Both the position numbers and the translations under genes were made by a program. The notes under the pieces were generated by a model. That model was not told the origin of the DNA, ran no database searches, and worked only from the letters and a program-made list of their open reading frames with translations. A DNA stretch of 64,000 nucleotides from CAYRFF01 sp964423575 (GTDB taxonomy: Bacteria > Bacteroidota > Bacteroidia > Chitinophagales > Saprospiraceae): positions 1-64,000 of the forward strand of contig CAYRFF010000012.1 of assembly GCA_964423575.1 (NCBI GenBank), in the 5' to 3' direction. This document shows, piece after piece, positions 17,918 to 26,194 of the stretch (position 1 is the stretch's first letter; each line of letters opens with the position of its first letter).

Positions 17918-20320
17918 ATGAACTTGAAAAATCTCTTCTTAACAATAAGCTTCAGCATATTAAGCATTGCCTTGTATGCTCAAGTCACAGTTTCGGGAAC
18001 CATACGCGATATTTCCTCTGATGAAACATTAATCGGTGTGTCCGTATATCTGCCTTCCTTGAAGATAGGTACGGCTACAGATCTGGATGGAAATTTCAGT
18101 ATACCGGACTTAAAAAGAGGTTCCTATATCCTGGAGGCATCTTACACCGGATACAAAACTCTTTCTCTGAAACTCGACCTTAAACAAGACACCGTTCTAA
18201 ACATTAGACTTGCACCATCGGCGACGGAATTATCTGAAGTCATAGTCACGGGGGTTACACGCACCAGCGAATTAAAACGCAACCCGGTAATCATCTCGAC
18301 TATAAACAATGCAAGCATACGCGAAAGCAGTTCGACCAATCTTATCGATGCGCTTACAGGAATTCCGGGGGTTGAACAGATGTCCACCGGCCCCAATATC
18401 TCCAAGCCCGTTATTCGCGGACTTGGTTACAACCGCCTTATTACTCTCAATAACGGAATGAAACAAGAAGGGCAACAATGGGGTGATGAACACGGAATTG
18501 AAATCGATGAATATTCTATAGACCGAGTAGAAATTATCAAAGGACCGGGTAGTTTACTTTATGGCTCCGATGGAATTGCAGGTGTTCTCAACTTCCTACC
18601 ACCCAAGCCGCCACACGAAGGAATGACCAGTACTCAATTTATCAGCAATTATCAGAGTAATAACAATCTTATAGCATATTCACTTTCCAATGCCGGAAAT
18701 AGAAAAGGTTTCCATTGGCTAGGGAGATTCTCCAATAAATATGCGGGAAATTACAGCAACAAATATGATGGTAAAGTATACAATAGCGGATTTCAGGAAT
18801 ACAATGGGAATTTATCTCTGGGACTTACCAAAAGCAACGGACATTTCAATCTCTCTGTCAACTCATACAATACCAAACTAGGTATAGCCGAAGGAGAAAG
18901 AAATGAGCTAGGTAATTTTATTTATGAAGACACCCAAGGCAATGAACTTGTAGTTCCGGAAGATGTACTAAGAAGCTATAAACTCGGAATTCCATATCAG
19001 ATAGTGAACCACCTCAGCATCGCTTCCAATAATCTTTTCCTACTGAACAAAGGGACTATTAATATCGATATCGGATATCAGAATAATCGCAGAAAAGAGT
19101 TTGAAGAGGCGGAAGATCCGGACGAGTACGGGCTTTACCTCGCATTGAATACTCTTAATTACAACGCTCGCTACAACATAGATAAAATAAAAGGCTGGGA
19201 AACTTCGGTCGGAATAGGCGGAATTGCTCAATTCAATAAAAACATGGGAGAAGAATTCTTAATCCCGGATTATCAATTATTTGATATCGGAGCATTCGTC
19301 TTTACTCAGAAATCGTTCAACGGATTCACATTAGCAGGCGGACTGAGATTTGAAAATCAGAATATCCGTACTTTTGACTTATTCCTGGACGAAGATGGAG
19401 AACCTACAGATAATCCCGATGACAATTCTGAACTCAAATTTGCTCACTTCAGTAAACACCATAATGGATTATCCGGTAGCATTGGAATGTCTTACCAACT
19501 ATCCAATACTTCGACTTTAAAATTCAACTTCTCCAATGGTTTCCGTGCTCCTAATATCGCCGAACTCGCTTCCAACGGAAAACACGAGGGCACATTCCGC
19601 TATGAAATAGGAAACCAGAACTTAAAATCTGAATTCAGTCATCAATTGGATCTGGCATATTCCCGAAATTCCGAGCACGTATCGTTGGATATAAGTCCAT
19701 TTATCAACTTTGTCGACAACTATATTTTTATTGAAAAATTAAAAGATGCCGAAGGCAATGATATTTATCCTGACCCGGAAGATCCATCACCGGCATTTGA
19801 ATACAGGGCGGGAAATGCCACCCTCTGGGGTGGAGAAATATACCTCGATGTACACCCGCATCCGCTGGACTGGTTGCATATTGAAAATGCATTTTCCTTT
19901 GTAAGAGGAGTGCAAAACAATCAGTCTGACAGTACAAAATATCTGCCTTTTATTCCAGCGCCGCATTATCGAGGTGGTTTAAAAGCTCAGTTTAAAGACC
20001 TGACCGCTTATGTTTCTGACTTTTATGTCAAGTTCAATGTAGATCATTACTTTGCTCAGAATAAGATTTACAGCGCTTATGAAACAGAGAGTGCCACAGG
20101 ATCATACACTTTATTAAGTGCCGGAATAGGTGCCAGTTTCAACGTCTTTAACAAAAAGGATTTTATAAGCCTTTATCTGAATGGAGAAAATCTGGCTGAT
20201 GTAGCATACCAGCATCACTTAAGCCGACTGAAGTATGCTCCGCTGAATCCGTTTACCGGGCGCAATGGCATTTTCAATATGGGAAGGAACTTCAGCATAA
20301 AGATGATTCTGAACTTATAA
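17918..20320 (+). CDS. TonB-dependent outer-membrane receptor with CarboxypepD_reg-like N-terminal domain
   Basis: I place the start at 17918 (800 residues), because a good signal peptide follows (core LFLTISFSILSIALYA, cleavage after YAQ). An ATG at 17750 would put 56 unrelated residues and the leader hairpins before it. Domains: a carboxypeptidase-regulatory-like beta sandwich (about 20-105, VTVSGTIRDISSDE onward), a TonB plug (about 120-230, with VIRGLGYNRLITLNNG and IEIIKGPGSLLYGS-type motifs), then the barrel ending in an aromatic-poor NFSIKMILNL strand. Its place behind the pump operon suggests metal uptake or sensing at the outer membrane, as for ZnuD-like receptors. The ligand is unknown. 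Confidence 0.88.
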   Translation: MNLKNLFLTISFSILSIALYAQVTVSGTIRDISSDETLIGVSVYLPSLKIGTATDLDGNFSIPDLKRGSYILEASYTGYKTLSLKLDLKQDTVLNIRLAPSATELSEVIVTGVTRTSELKRNPVIISTINNASIRESSSTNLIDALTGIPGVEQMSTGPNISKPVIRGLGYNRLITLNNGMKQEGQQWGDEHGIEIDEYSIDRVEIIKGPGSLLYGSDGIAGVLNFLPPKPPHEGMTSTQFISNYQSNNNLIAYSLSNAGNRKGFHWLGRFSNKYAGNYSNKYDGKVYNSGFQEYNGNLSLGLTKSNGHFNLSVNSYNTKLGIAEGERNELGNFIYEDTQGNELVVPEDVLRSYKLGIPYQIVNHLSIASNNLFLLNKGTINIDIGYQNNRRKEFEEAEDPDEYGLYLALNTLNYNARYNIDKIKGWETSVGIGGIAQFNKNMGEEFLIPDYQLFDIGAFVFTQKSFNGFTLAGGLRFENQNIRTFDLFLDEDGEPTDNPDDNSELKFAHFSKHHNGLSGSIGMSYQLSNTSTLKFNFSNGFRAPNIAELASNGKHEGTFRYEIGNQNLKSEFSHQLDLAYSRNSEHVSLDISPFINFVDNYIFIEKLKDAEGNDIYPDPEDPSPAFEYRAGNATLWGGEIYLDVHPHPLDWLHIENAFSFVRGVQNNQSDSTKYLPFIPAPHYRGGLKAQFKDLTAYVSDFYVKFNVDHYFAQNKIYSAYETESATGSYTLLSAGIGASFNVFNKKDFISLYLNGENLADVAYQHHLSRLKYAPLNPFTGRNGIFNMGRNFSIKMILNL

Positions 20321-20437
20321 ATTTATTAGCTATTTAGAAATCTAATCGCGAATATTGTGCATAGTCTCCTTTATCTCACCTATTATCACTTTCTTTTATA
20401 TGTTATGCACATCCTGTTAGTAACTATCTTTTTTTAA

Positions 20438-20470
20438 TGTGCTTTTATCACCCTATAACCAATACCTTTG
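20438..20470 (+). promoter_or_regulatory. Promoter of the riboswitch-nrdBA transcript
   Basis: TACCTTTG (20463-20470) is an exact TAnnTTTG element. TGTG (20438-20441) lies 21 bases upstream, one mismatch from the -33 consensus TTTG. The predicted start, about 20477, is right at the 5' end of the riboswitch, which supports both calls. Confidence 0.6.
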
Positions 20471-20479
20471 CAATTGAAA

Positions 20480-20602
20480 TAAATGCCGTGTGGTCTGTTA
20501 ATTATAAATAGAAAACAGGGGAATCGGGTGTAAGTCCCGAGCTGTTGCGCAACTGTAAGCGGTTCTTACCGTAAGCCAGATTACCTGCCACAAAGGTTGA
20601 AT
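20480..20602 (+). ncRNA. Cobalamin (B12) riboswitch
   Basis: The segment shows the cobalamin-riboswitch core: GGGAATCGGGTGTAAGTCCC, then GAGCTGTTGCGCAACTGTAA (the B12 box), and finally GTAAGCCAGATTACCTGCC, in the right order and spacing. It lies between a good promoter and nrdB, with about 97 bases between its end and the nrdB ATG. Binding of adenosylcobalamin would be expected to reduce expression of nrdBA. No terminator stem was located downstream with confidence, so control may be at translation. Confidence 0.93.
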
Positions 20603-20698
20603 TTTGTTTTCGCATAAAAACGGAGTTCCAGAGAGAAGCACCTTTTCTTTTCCCTTCCTTTTTATGCCATTGTTTAACTTTATTAATCTTATAATACA

Positions 20699-21652
20699 AT
20701 GAGCATTTTTGATAAGCGATTAAATTATAAACCGTTTGAATATCCTGAAATAATGCAATTCGTCGATAGTATGAATTCATCGTTCTGGGTGCACAAAGAG
20801 ATAGATTTCACTGCTGATATCCAGGACTATAAATCCAATTTATCCGATCTGGAGCAGGAAATTGTGATGCGCAGCCTTCTGAGTATAGCGCAGGTAGAAG
20901 TCGGAGTCAAATTATTCTGGGGTAATCTTTATCGACATTTCCCTAAGCCTGAATTCAATAACCTCGGTGCTACATTTGCAGAATGTGAGGTAAGACACGG
21001 TGAGGCTTATGCAAGATTATTGGAAGTGATGGGTTATGATGACGCTTTCGCAAATCTCGTAGACATTCCCATTTTCAAGAAGAAACTTGAACTGATAGAA
21101 AACAGCCTTTACGCTGACAATGACGTCATCTCCAAGCTTCTATTCTTTACCATAGTTATTGAAAACACATCTTTATTTTCACAATTTGCCAATATTCTTT
21201 CCTTTACGAGATTCAAGGGCTTACTAAAAAACACCTCCAATATCATCGCATGGACATCAATTGATGAACAGACACACGCTGATGCCGGAGTTTTTATACT
21301 CAACATCCTGGACAAGGAAGGTTTCCTTACAGAAGAGATGAAAGTAAGAATGTCAGAAGATGTCAAGAGATATATCACTTATGAATCTGAATTATTAGAC
21401 TGGATTTACGAATATGGTGAACTCGTTTTCTTCAGCAAGGAAGATATGCTCAATTTCATGAAATATCGAGTAGACGAGTCTTTGGAAAAAATAGGCATAC
21501 CAAAGCTTTATAACGTCACTGTGGAAGAATATTCTCCTATGCGCTGGTTTGATGAGGAAGTATTTGCGAATGAATTAGATGATTTCTTTGCCAAAAGACC
21601 TACCGCATATACCAAGCACGACAAGAGTATTCACGCTGCTGACTTATTTTAA
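20699..21652 (+). CDS. nrdB: Class I ribonucleotide reductase small (beta) subunit
   Basis: 317 residues. Diiron/dimetal ligands can be placed at E97 and H100 (ECEVRH), E155 (IVIENTS), and E190 and H193 (DEQTHAD), with the first ligand probably E67 (IAQVEVG), where many class Ia enzymes have Asp. The radical tyrosine is kept as Y104, four residues after H100. The last residues (DKSIHAADLF) should bind the large subunit. The gene follows a cobalamin riboswitch and precedes nrdA by 146 bases. The B12-free reductase therefore appears to be switched off when B12 is plentiful, which suggests a B12-dependent class II enzyme elsewhere in the genome. Confidence 0.93.
   Translation: MSIFDKRLNYKPFEYPEIMQFVDSMNSSFWVHKEIDFTADIQDYKSNLSDLEQEIVMRSLLSIAQVEVGVKLFWGNLYRHFPKPEFNNLGATFAECEVRHGEAYARLLEVMGYDDAFANLVDIPIFKKKLELIENSLYADNDVISKLLFFTIVIENTSLFSQFANILSFTRFKGLLKNTSNIIAWTSIDEQTHADAGVFILNILDKEGFLTEEMKVRMSEDVKRYITYESELLDWIYEYGELVFFSKEDMLNFMKYRVDESLEKIGIPKLYNVTVEEYSPMRWFDEEVFANELDDFFAKRPTAYTKHDKSIHAADLF
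21044..21055 (+). repeat. 12-base partial copy of the 13-mer
   Basis: GCTTTCGCAAAT followed by C, in nrdB, encoding A-F-A-N. Confidence 0.6.
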
Positions 21653-21665
21653 TTGGCTTTCAAGC

Positions 21666-21716
21666 ACAGGTAACAATCAAAAAAGAAACCGCACTTTTTG
21701 GATTCGCTATACCTGT
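21666..21716 (+). other. Long hairpin between nrdB and nrdA
   Basis: ACAGGTA (21666-21672) pairs with TACCTGT (21710-21716). Inside it AATCAAAAAAG (21675-21685) pairs with CTTTTTGGATT (21694-21704) with one mismatch. There is no T-run, so it is not a standard terminator. It could set the ratio of the two subunits by RNA processing or stability. Confidence 0.4.
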
Positions 21717-21798
21717 AATGACCGGCTTAGCATTTAAAAATTATATCGAGCGACAATATTTATGTAATAATTGTCCTAAAAAATAACAACAAAATATT

Positions 21799-23448
21799 AT
21801 GACTAATTTATGGTGGCTCAACGAGGAAAGTGAGCAAATATTAAACCGAGGCTATCTATTGAAAGGGGAAAGTGTTCAGGGTGCAATTGAAAGAATTGCT
21901 AAAGCAGCAAGCGCACAACTGTTTCGGCCCGAGTTAAAAGAGAAATTTATCGAGATTATAGAAAAAGGATGGATGAGTCTGAGTTCTCCAATTTGGGCTA
22001 ATATGGGGACTGAAAGAGGCTTACCTATTTCTTGCTTCAATGTTCACATTCCCGATAATATCGAAGGAATAACACACAAGCTCGGAGAAGTGATCATGCA
22101 GACCAAAATCGGTGGAGGAACTTCAGGGTATTTCGGTGAACTGCGTGGACGTGGTACAGCGGTAACAGATAATGGTCAGAGTAGCGGTGCAGTTTCATTT
22201 ATGAAGCTATTTGACACCGCGATGGATACCATTTCACAAGGTGGAGTAAGAAGAGGTGCATTTGCTGCTTATCTAGATATCGATCATCCGGATATAGAAG
22301 AATTTCTTCAAATTAAAAATATCGGAAATCCACTTCAGAATCTATTCTTTGGTGTATGCGTACCGGATTACTGGATGCAGGAAATGATAGACGGAAATAT
22401 GGAGTATCGTGAAATCTGGGCAAAAGTGCTTGAATCGAGACAGCAGAAAGGTCTTCCGTATATTTTATTCTCAGATAATGTCAATATGAATAAACCGCAG
22501 GTATATAAGGATAAAAATATGCGGATTAATTCCAGTAATCTTTGCTCAGAAATAATGTTACCTTCCGATATTGATGAATCTTTCATCTGCTGTTTATCAT
22601 CAATGAATCTTGAGTTATACGACGAATGGAAAGATACAGACGCAGTACAGACCGCAGTGTTCTTCCTGGATGCAGTGCTACAAGAGTTTATTAATAAAAC
22701 GGAAGGAAATTATTATCTGACTGCAGCTCATAATTTTGCCAAAAGGCATAGAGCAATAGGACTGGGAATTATGGGCTGGCATTCCTACCTTCAAAAGCAC
22801 ATGATTGCCTATGAAGAATTAAAAGCTAAAGTAATGACAAATGCAATCTTTAAACATATCCGCGATGAAGCTGAGATAGCGACACGTCACCTAGCTGAGA
22901 TCTTCGGAGAGCCGGAATTATTGAAGGGTTACGGAGTCAGGAATGCAACACTTATGGCAATTGCCCCGACAACTTCCTCATCCGCAATTTTGGGTCAGAC
23001 TTCTCCGGGAATCGAGCCATATAGTAGCAATTATTATAAAGCAGGTCTATCCAAAGGAAACTTCATACGCAAGAATAAATTCTTGAAGAAACTCCTAGAG
23101 GAAAAAGGTATCGATAACGAAGAAATTTGGAGAAGCATTATGTTGAACCAGGGCAGCGTACAACAACTCCATGAATTGTCTGAGCACGAAAAACTTGTAT
23201 TTAAGACTTTCAAGGAAATCAGTCAAATGGACATTATTCAACAAGCGTCAATCCGGCAAAAGTACATTGATCAGTCGCAAAGCTTGAATATTAATATTCC
23301 TTCAACACTTCCTGTGAAAGAAGTAAACAAATTAATTATTGAAGCATGGAAGTTAGGAATTAAGACATTGTATTACCAGCGTAGTCAGAGCGTTGCCAAG
23401 GAAACTGTCGTTCAGAACCTTGTGCAGTGCGTAAGCTGCGAAGCATAA
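21799..23448 (+). CDS. nrdA: Class I ribonucleotide reductase large (alpha) subunit, short form without ATP cone
   Basis: 549 residues, against about 760 for E. coli NrdA. The ATP-cone domain is absent, so dATP inhibition through that domain is not expected. Catalytic residues are present: C79 (PISCFN), the N247-x-C249-x-E251 motif in NLCSEIM, and the radical-transfer tyrosines in TLYYQRSQS. The thiol-shuttle cysteines form the C-terminus CVSCEA. Substrate-specificity and barrel motifs such as KIGGGTSGYFGELRGRG and APTTSSSAILGQTSPGIEP are clear. It follows nrdB on the same strand and is probably on the riboswitch-controlled transcript. Confidence 0.93.
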   Translation: MTNLWWLNEESEQILNRGYLLKGESVQGAIERIAKAASAQLFRPELKEKFIEIIEKGWMSLSSPIWANMGTERGLPISCFNVHIPDNIEGITHKLGEVIMQTKIGGGTSGYFGELRGRGTAVTDNGQSSGAVSFMKLFDTAMDTISQGGVRRGAFAAYLDIDHPDIEEFLQIKNIGNPLQNLFFGVCVPDYWMQEMIDGNMEYREIWAKVLESRQQKGLPYILFSDNVNMNKPQVYKDKNMRINSSNLCSEIMLPSDIDESFICCLSSMNLELYDEWKDTDAVQTAVFFLDAVLQEFINKTEGNYYLTAAHNFAKRHRAIGLGIMGWHSYLQKHMIAYEELKAKVMTNAIFKHIRDEAEIATRHLAEIFGEPELLKGYGVRNATLMAIAPTTSSSAILGQTSPGIEPYSSNYYKAGLSKGNFIRKNKFLKKLLEEKGIDNEEIWRSIMLNQGSVQQLHELSEHEKLVFKTFKEISQMDIIQQASIRQKYIDQSQSLNINIPSTLPVKEVNKLIIEAWKLGIKTLYYQRSQSVAKETVVQNLVQCVSCEA

Positions 23449-23502
23449 AACTAACCGTTTTTACTCAATTATTTTTACAATTTTTGGTTTCAGGGAATAA
23501 AG

Positions 23503-23546
23503 GTATATCTTGACATTCCGGCAAAAAAATCGGAATGTTAATATAC
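23503..23546. repeat. Extended imperfect palindrome
   Basis: GTATAT (23503-23508) and ACATTCCG (23513-23520) mirror CGGAATGT (23531-23538) and ATATAC (23541-23546) around a 10-base A-rich loop. No T-run follows on the plus strand. It could be the 3' end structure of the nrd transcript or an operator. Confidence 0.4.
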
Positions 23547-23597
23547 ATATCGACCTCTTAAAAATGACGATATAATTTCTTTGGTTTTAGCTTTATG

Positions 23598-24216
23598 AAA
23601 TGAGTGAGACTGAGCGAATTATAAAGAGAATCGCTTCCAAAATCAATAATAAATTAAAGGCAGTAAGAAGTTACTCAACACCAGAAATACCAATTATTCC
23701 TACGGTACCCTCGTCGATGTACTGGAACACGGTATGGACAGAATACCGATAACAGAAGTAACATCGGTATTGCTACTAGGTATAGGAGCGGGTTCAATTA
23801 TTGAATCTCTGAGAAACAAGTACGACTATACAGGTCCTGTAACTGCTATCGAAATAGATCCTGTCGTAATAGAGATTGCAGAAAATGAATTTGGAGTCAA
23901 GGCAAACGAGCTTCTTGAAATCCACTGCATCGATGCTTGGGACTATATCGAGCAATGCGAGCAGGAATACGATTTAATTATCATTGATATTTTCATCGAC
24001 ATTCAAGTCCCTGAGAAATTCTATAAGCCGCAATTCTGGCAAATGATTGAAAAGAATGTAAGCGATAGCGGTTTCATTTTATTCAATGCAGGCATAGACA
24101 TGGAAGAAGAAGCAGTCAGGGAATTCGTTCGGAACTTACCTGACAGCTTTATAAGTCAAAAGAATTATAACGTCCTAAAAACCAATACAGTCATCATAAT
24201 GCAAAAGCTATTTTAA
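23598..24216 (+). pseudogene. Spermidine-synthase-like methyltransferase, 5' part frameshifted
   Basis: The frame from the ATG at 23734 gives 160 residues with motif I LLLGIGAGS and AIEIDP, typical of spermidine-synthase-like proteins. The same frame continues upstream without a Met as LLNTRNTNYSYGTLVDVLEH, which fits the N-terminal strand region of this family, until a TAA at 23650-23652. Just upstream, a different frame starting at ATG 23598 reads RIIKRIASKINNKLK, which looks like the expected N-terminus. A frameshift with some codons lost near 23650-23660 therefore separates the two parts. It may be a decayed gene, or a sequencing error. The shorter 23734 form would lack the N-terminal beta domain. 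Confidence 0.6.
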
Positions 24217-24523
24217 AATACGGAACAACAGCAAGTCCTTAAATTTTTAGGATAAAACAGCAATAATTGTGTAAATTTAACCCGGATTATTCATGAGTGC
24301 TAGCTTTGGGTAGATACGAGGCGTGGATTCCGCCGCTGTAGCCTTCTACTGCAAGGAATACACAACGAAGTAGATGCCTGAAGATAGCGCAACCCATAGC
24401 CCAAAACTGAGTAATAAACATTTCGACTACTCTTACCTAATCCTTTGACAATGAGAAGATTATTCTTAAGTTTTATAAAAATCATGAATATTGCGGGTTA
24501 ACTTTCTAAAATACTATACAATT
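24217..24523. other. Intergenic region holding the structured element
   Basis: Apart from the GC-richer structured element at 24302-24406 the region is AT-rich. A weak TAACTTTC (24499-24506) before the M24 peptidase gene is one mismatch from the -7 consensus. Confidence 0.45.
24302..24406. repeat. GC-richer structured element of about 105 bases, possible dispersed repeat or small RNA
   Basis: The outer bases TTTGGG (24305-24310) and CCCAAA (24400-24405) can close a multi-branched fold. Inside are GGCG/CGCC (24320-24323 with 24331-24334) and TCTACT/AGTAGA (24345-24350 with 24369-24374). Two related words, GTAGATACGAGGCG and GAAGTAGATGCC, sit at the two ends. It is clearly richer in G+C than its flanks and does not encode a convincing protein on either strand. 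It has the feel of an intergenic repeat family of Bacteroidota, but I cannot confirm that from one copy. Confidence 0.45.
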
Positions 24524-25906
24524 ATGTTTTCAAAAGATACTTATACTACTAGAAGAAAGACTCTCAAGAGCAATTTTCAAAGCGGAATCTTCCTTTTTCT
24601 TGGAAATATTGAAAATCCCAGAAATTATGAACTGAACCAATATCCATTCAGGCAGGATAGTACATTCCTGTATTACTTTGGGATTCAGGAGCCTCGGATT
24701 GCCGCACTTATCGATATCGATGAAGACAGGACCATTATTTTCGGTGATGAATTTACCGTAGATGATATTGTCTGGATGGGGCAGCTGGAGACGATCAGAG
24801 CTCGTGCAGAGAAAGCAGGCGTAAATGATACGAGCCCCTACAAAGATCTCTTTGACTACATTAAAAAAGCATCTGATAGCGGGAGAACAATTCATTATCT
24901 ACCACCCTATCAAGCTGTAAACAAAATCCTCCTAAGTGATTTACTTGACATGAAAATATCAGAATTGGAGCCTTCACTATCATTTGTGAAAGCTGTAATC
25001 GCACAACGCAATCACAAGGAAGAACAAGAGTTGGCTGAAATGGATAAGGCTGTCAACGTATCCAATGAGATGCACCTCGCCGTCATGAAAATGGCGCGAC
25101 CGGGAGTTAAGGAATACGAGCTGGTTGCAGAAATTCTCCACGTCGCCAAGAGGAACCAACAGGTCTTCTCATATCAGCCGATAATTACGATTAATGGACA
25201 GACGCTGCATAACCACGACTATTCGAATACCCTCGCTAGCGGGCAAATTCTACTGAATGACTCCGGTTCTGAAACACCGATGGGATATGCCGGCGATTTA
25301 ACCAGGAGTTTTCCGGTAGATAAAAAATTCACTTCCAGACAACGCGAAATTTACGATATTGTCCTGGCCGCACACATGAATGTTGAGAATGCGATAAAAC
25401 CCGGAGTTACATATAAAGAAATGCATTTACTTGCTGCCAAAACAATGGCAGAAGGGCTGGCCGACCTTGGGCTGATAAAAGGAAATCCGGATGAAGCTGC
25501 CGCAAATGGTGCTCATGCGCTATTTTTCCCGCACGGACTCGGACACATGATAGGCCTGGATGTACACGACATGGAGGATCTGGGTGAAAATTATGTGGGT
25601 TATACAGAAGATGCACCCAAGGATTTAAAAACATTCGGCTTGAATGCTTTAAGACTGGGCAGAAAACTGGAGCCGGGCTTTGTCATAACAAATGAACCGG
25701 GAATTTACTTTATTCCGGAGTTGGTCGAGAAGTGGGAGGCTGAAAAGAAATTTACTGACTTTATCAATTATCAAAAAGTACATGACTACCTCGATTTCGG
25801 AGGCATCAGGATTGAAGACAATTACGTTATCACAGAGAAAGGAAGCAGAAAAATCGGTGATTATCTGATTAAGACAGCGGACGAGATCGAGGACTACAGA
25901 AAATAA
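24524..25906 (+). CDS. M24B metallopeptidase, aminopeptidase P family (Xaa-Pro aminopeptidase)
   Basis: 460 residues from the ATG at 24524; a TTG at 24491 would add eleven unlikely residues. The N-terminal creatinase-like domain covers about 1-165 and the pita-bread domain follows. Metal ligands are recognisable: Asp in LNDSGSE, Asp in YAGDLTRSF, His in HGLGHMIGLDVHD, Glu in TNEPGIYF and Glu in IRIEDNYVIT. It should remove an N-terminal residue before proline in the cytoplasm. No signal peptide. It stands alone after the structured element. Confidence 0.9.
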   Translation: MFSKDTYTTRRKTLKSNFQSGIFLFLGNIENPRNYELNQYPFRQDSTFLYYFGIQEPRIAALIDIDEDRTIIFGDEFTVDDIVWMGQLETIRARAEKAGVNDTSPYKDLFDYIKKASDSGRTIHYLPPYQAVNKILLSDLLDMKISELEPSLSFVKAVIAQRNHKEEQELAEMDKAVNVSNEMHLAVMKMARPGVKEYELVAEILHVAKRNQQVFSYQPIITINGQTLHNHDYSNTLASGQILLNDSGSETPMGYAGDLTRSFPVDKKFTSRQREIYDIVLAAHMNVENAIKPGVTYKEMHLLAAKTMAEGLADLGLIKGNPDEAAANGAHALFFPHGLGHMIGLDVHDMEDLGENYVGYTEDAPKDLKTFGLNALRLGRKLEPGFVITNEPGIYFIPELVEKWEAEKKFTDFINYQKVHDYLDFGGIRIEDNYVITEKGSRKIGDYLIKTADEIEDYRK

Positions 25907-25948
25907 TCTTATATTAGTACTTGAATACAAACTATAACGCCACAACAA

Positions 25949-26194
25949 AACACAATAGACACATTTTTATTCTGGGAATTTCTCTTTCCGGATTAATGCC
26001 TCGTTTTGACCCGACAAACACATAAGAATCAATAATTAAGCAAAGCGGTCAACGCTATTTAGGGAAGCTCAGATAAGGAATGAGAAATAAGGGACTAGAA
26101 ATGAGTCTCACTCATCACTAAATCACTTATCACCAGATCACTAGATAACTCATCACCAGATTCCGCCACGGACCGACACGCACCAGATTCCTAT
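25949..26194. repeat. Low-complexity intergenic block with ATCACCAGAT-type units
   Basis: Units such as ATCACCAGAT (26129-26138, 26152-26161) and CACCAGATTCC (26154-26164, 26181-26191) recur, with ATCACTAGAT between them. These irregular TGATGAG/ATCACC-like blocks separate the ends of the M24 gene and purB. No promoter or terminator is evident. Confidence 0.5.

Noticed and set aside
20502..20780. 92-codon minus-strand frame over the nrdB leader
   Set aside because: It covers the cobalamin riboswitch and the start of nrdB; its sequence is a by-product of the RNA structure.
21653..21798. NrdR-type operator before nrdA
   Set aside because: The AT-rich inverted bases near 21752-21778 match the NrdR box poorly and control by the riboswitch explains the operon.
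24300..24485. 61-codon minus-strand frame over the structured element
   Set aside because: Composition is that of a translated repeat and there is no domain; the element is better read as structure.
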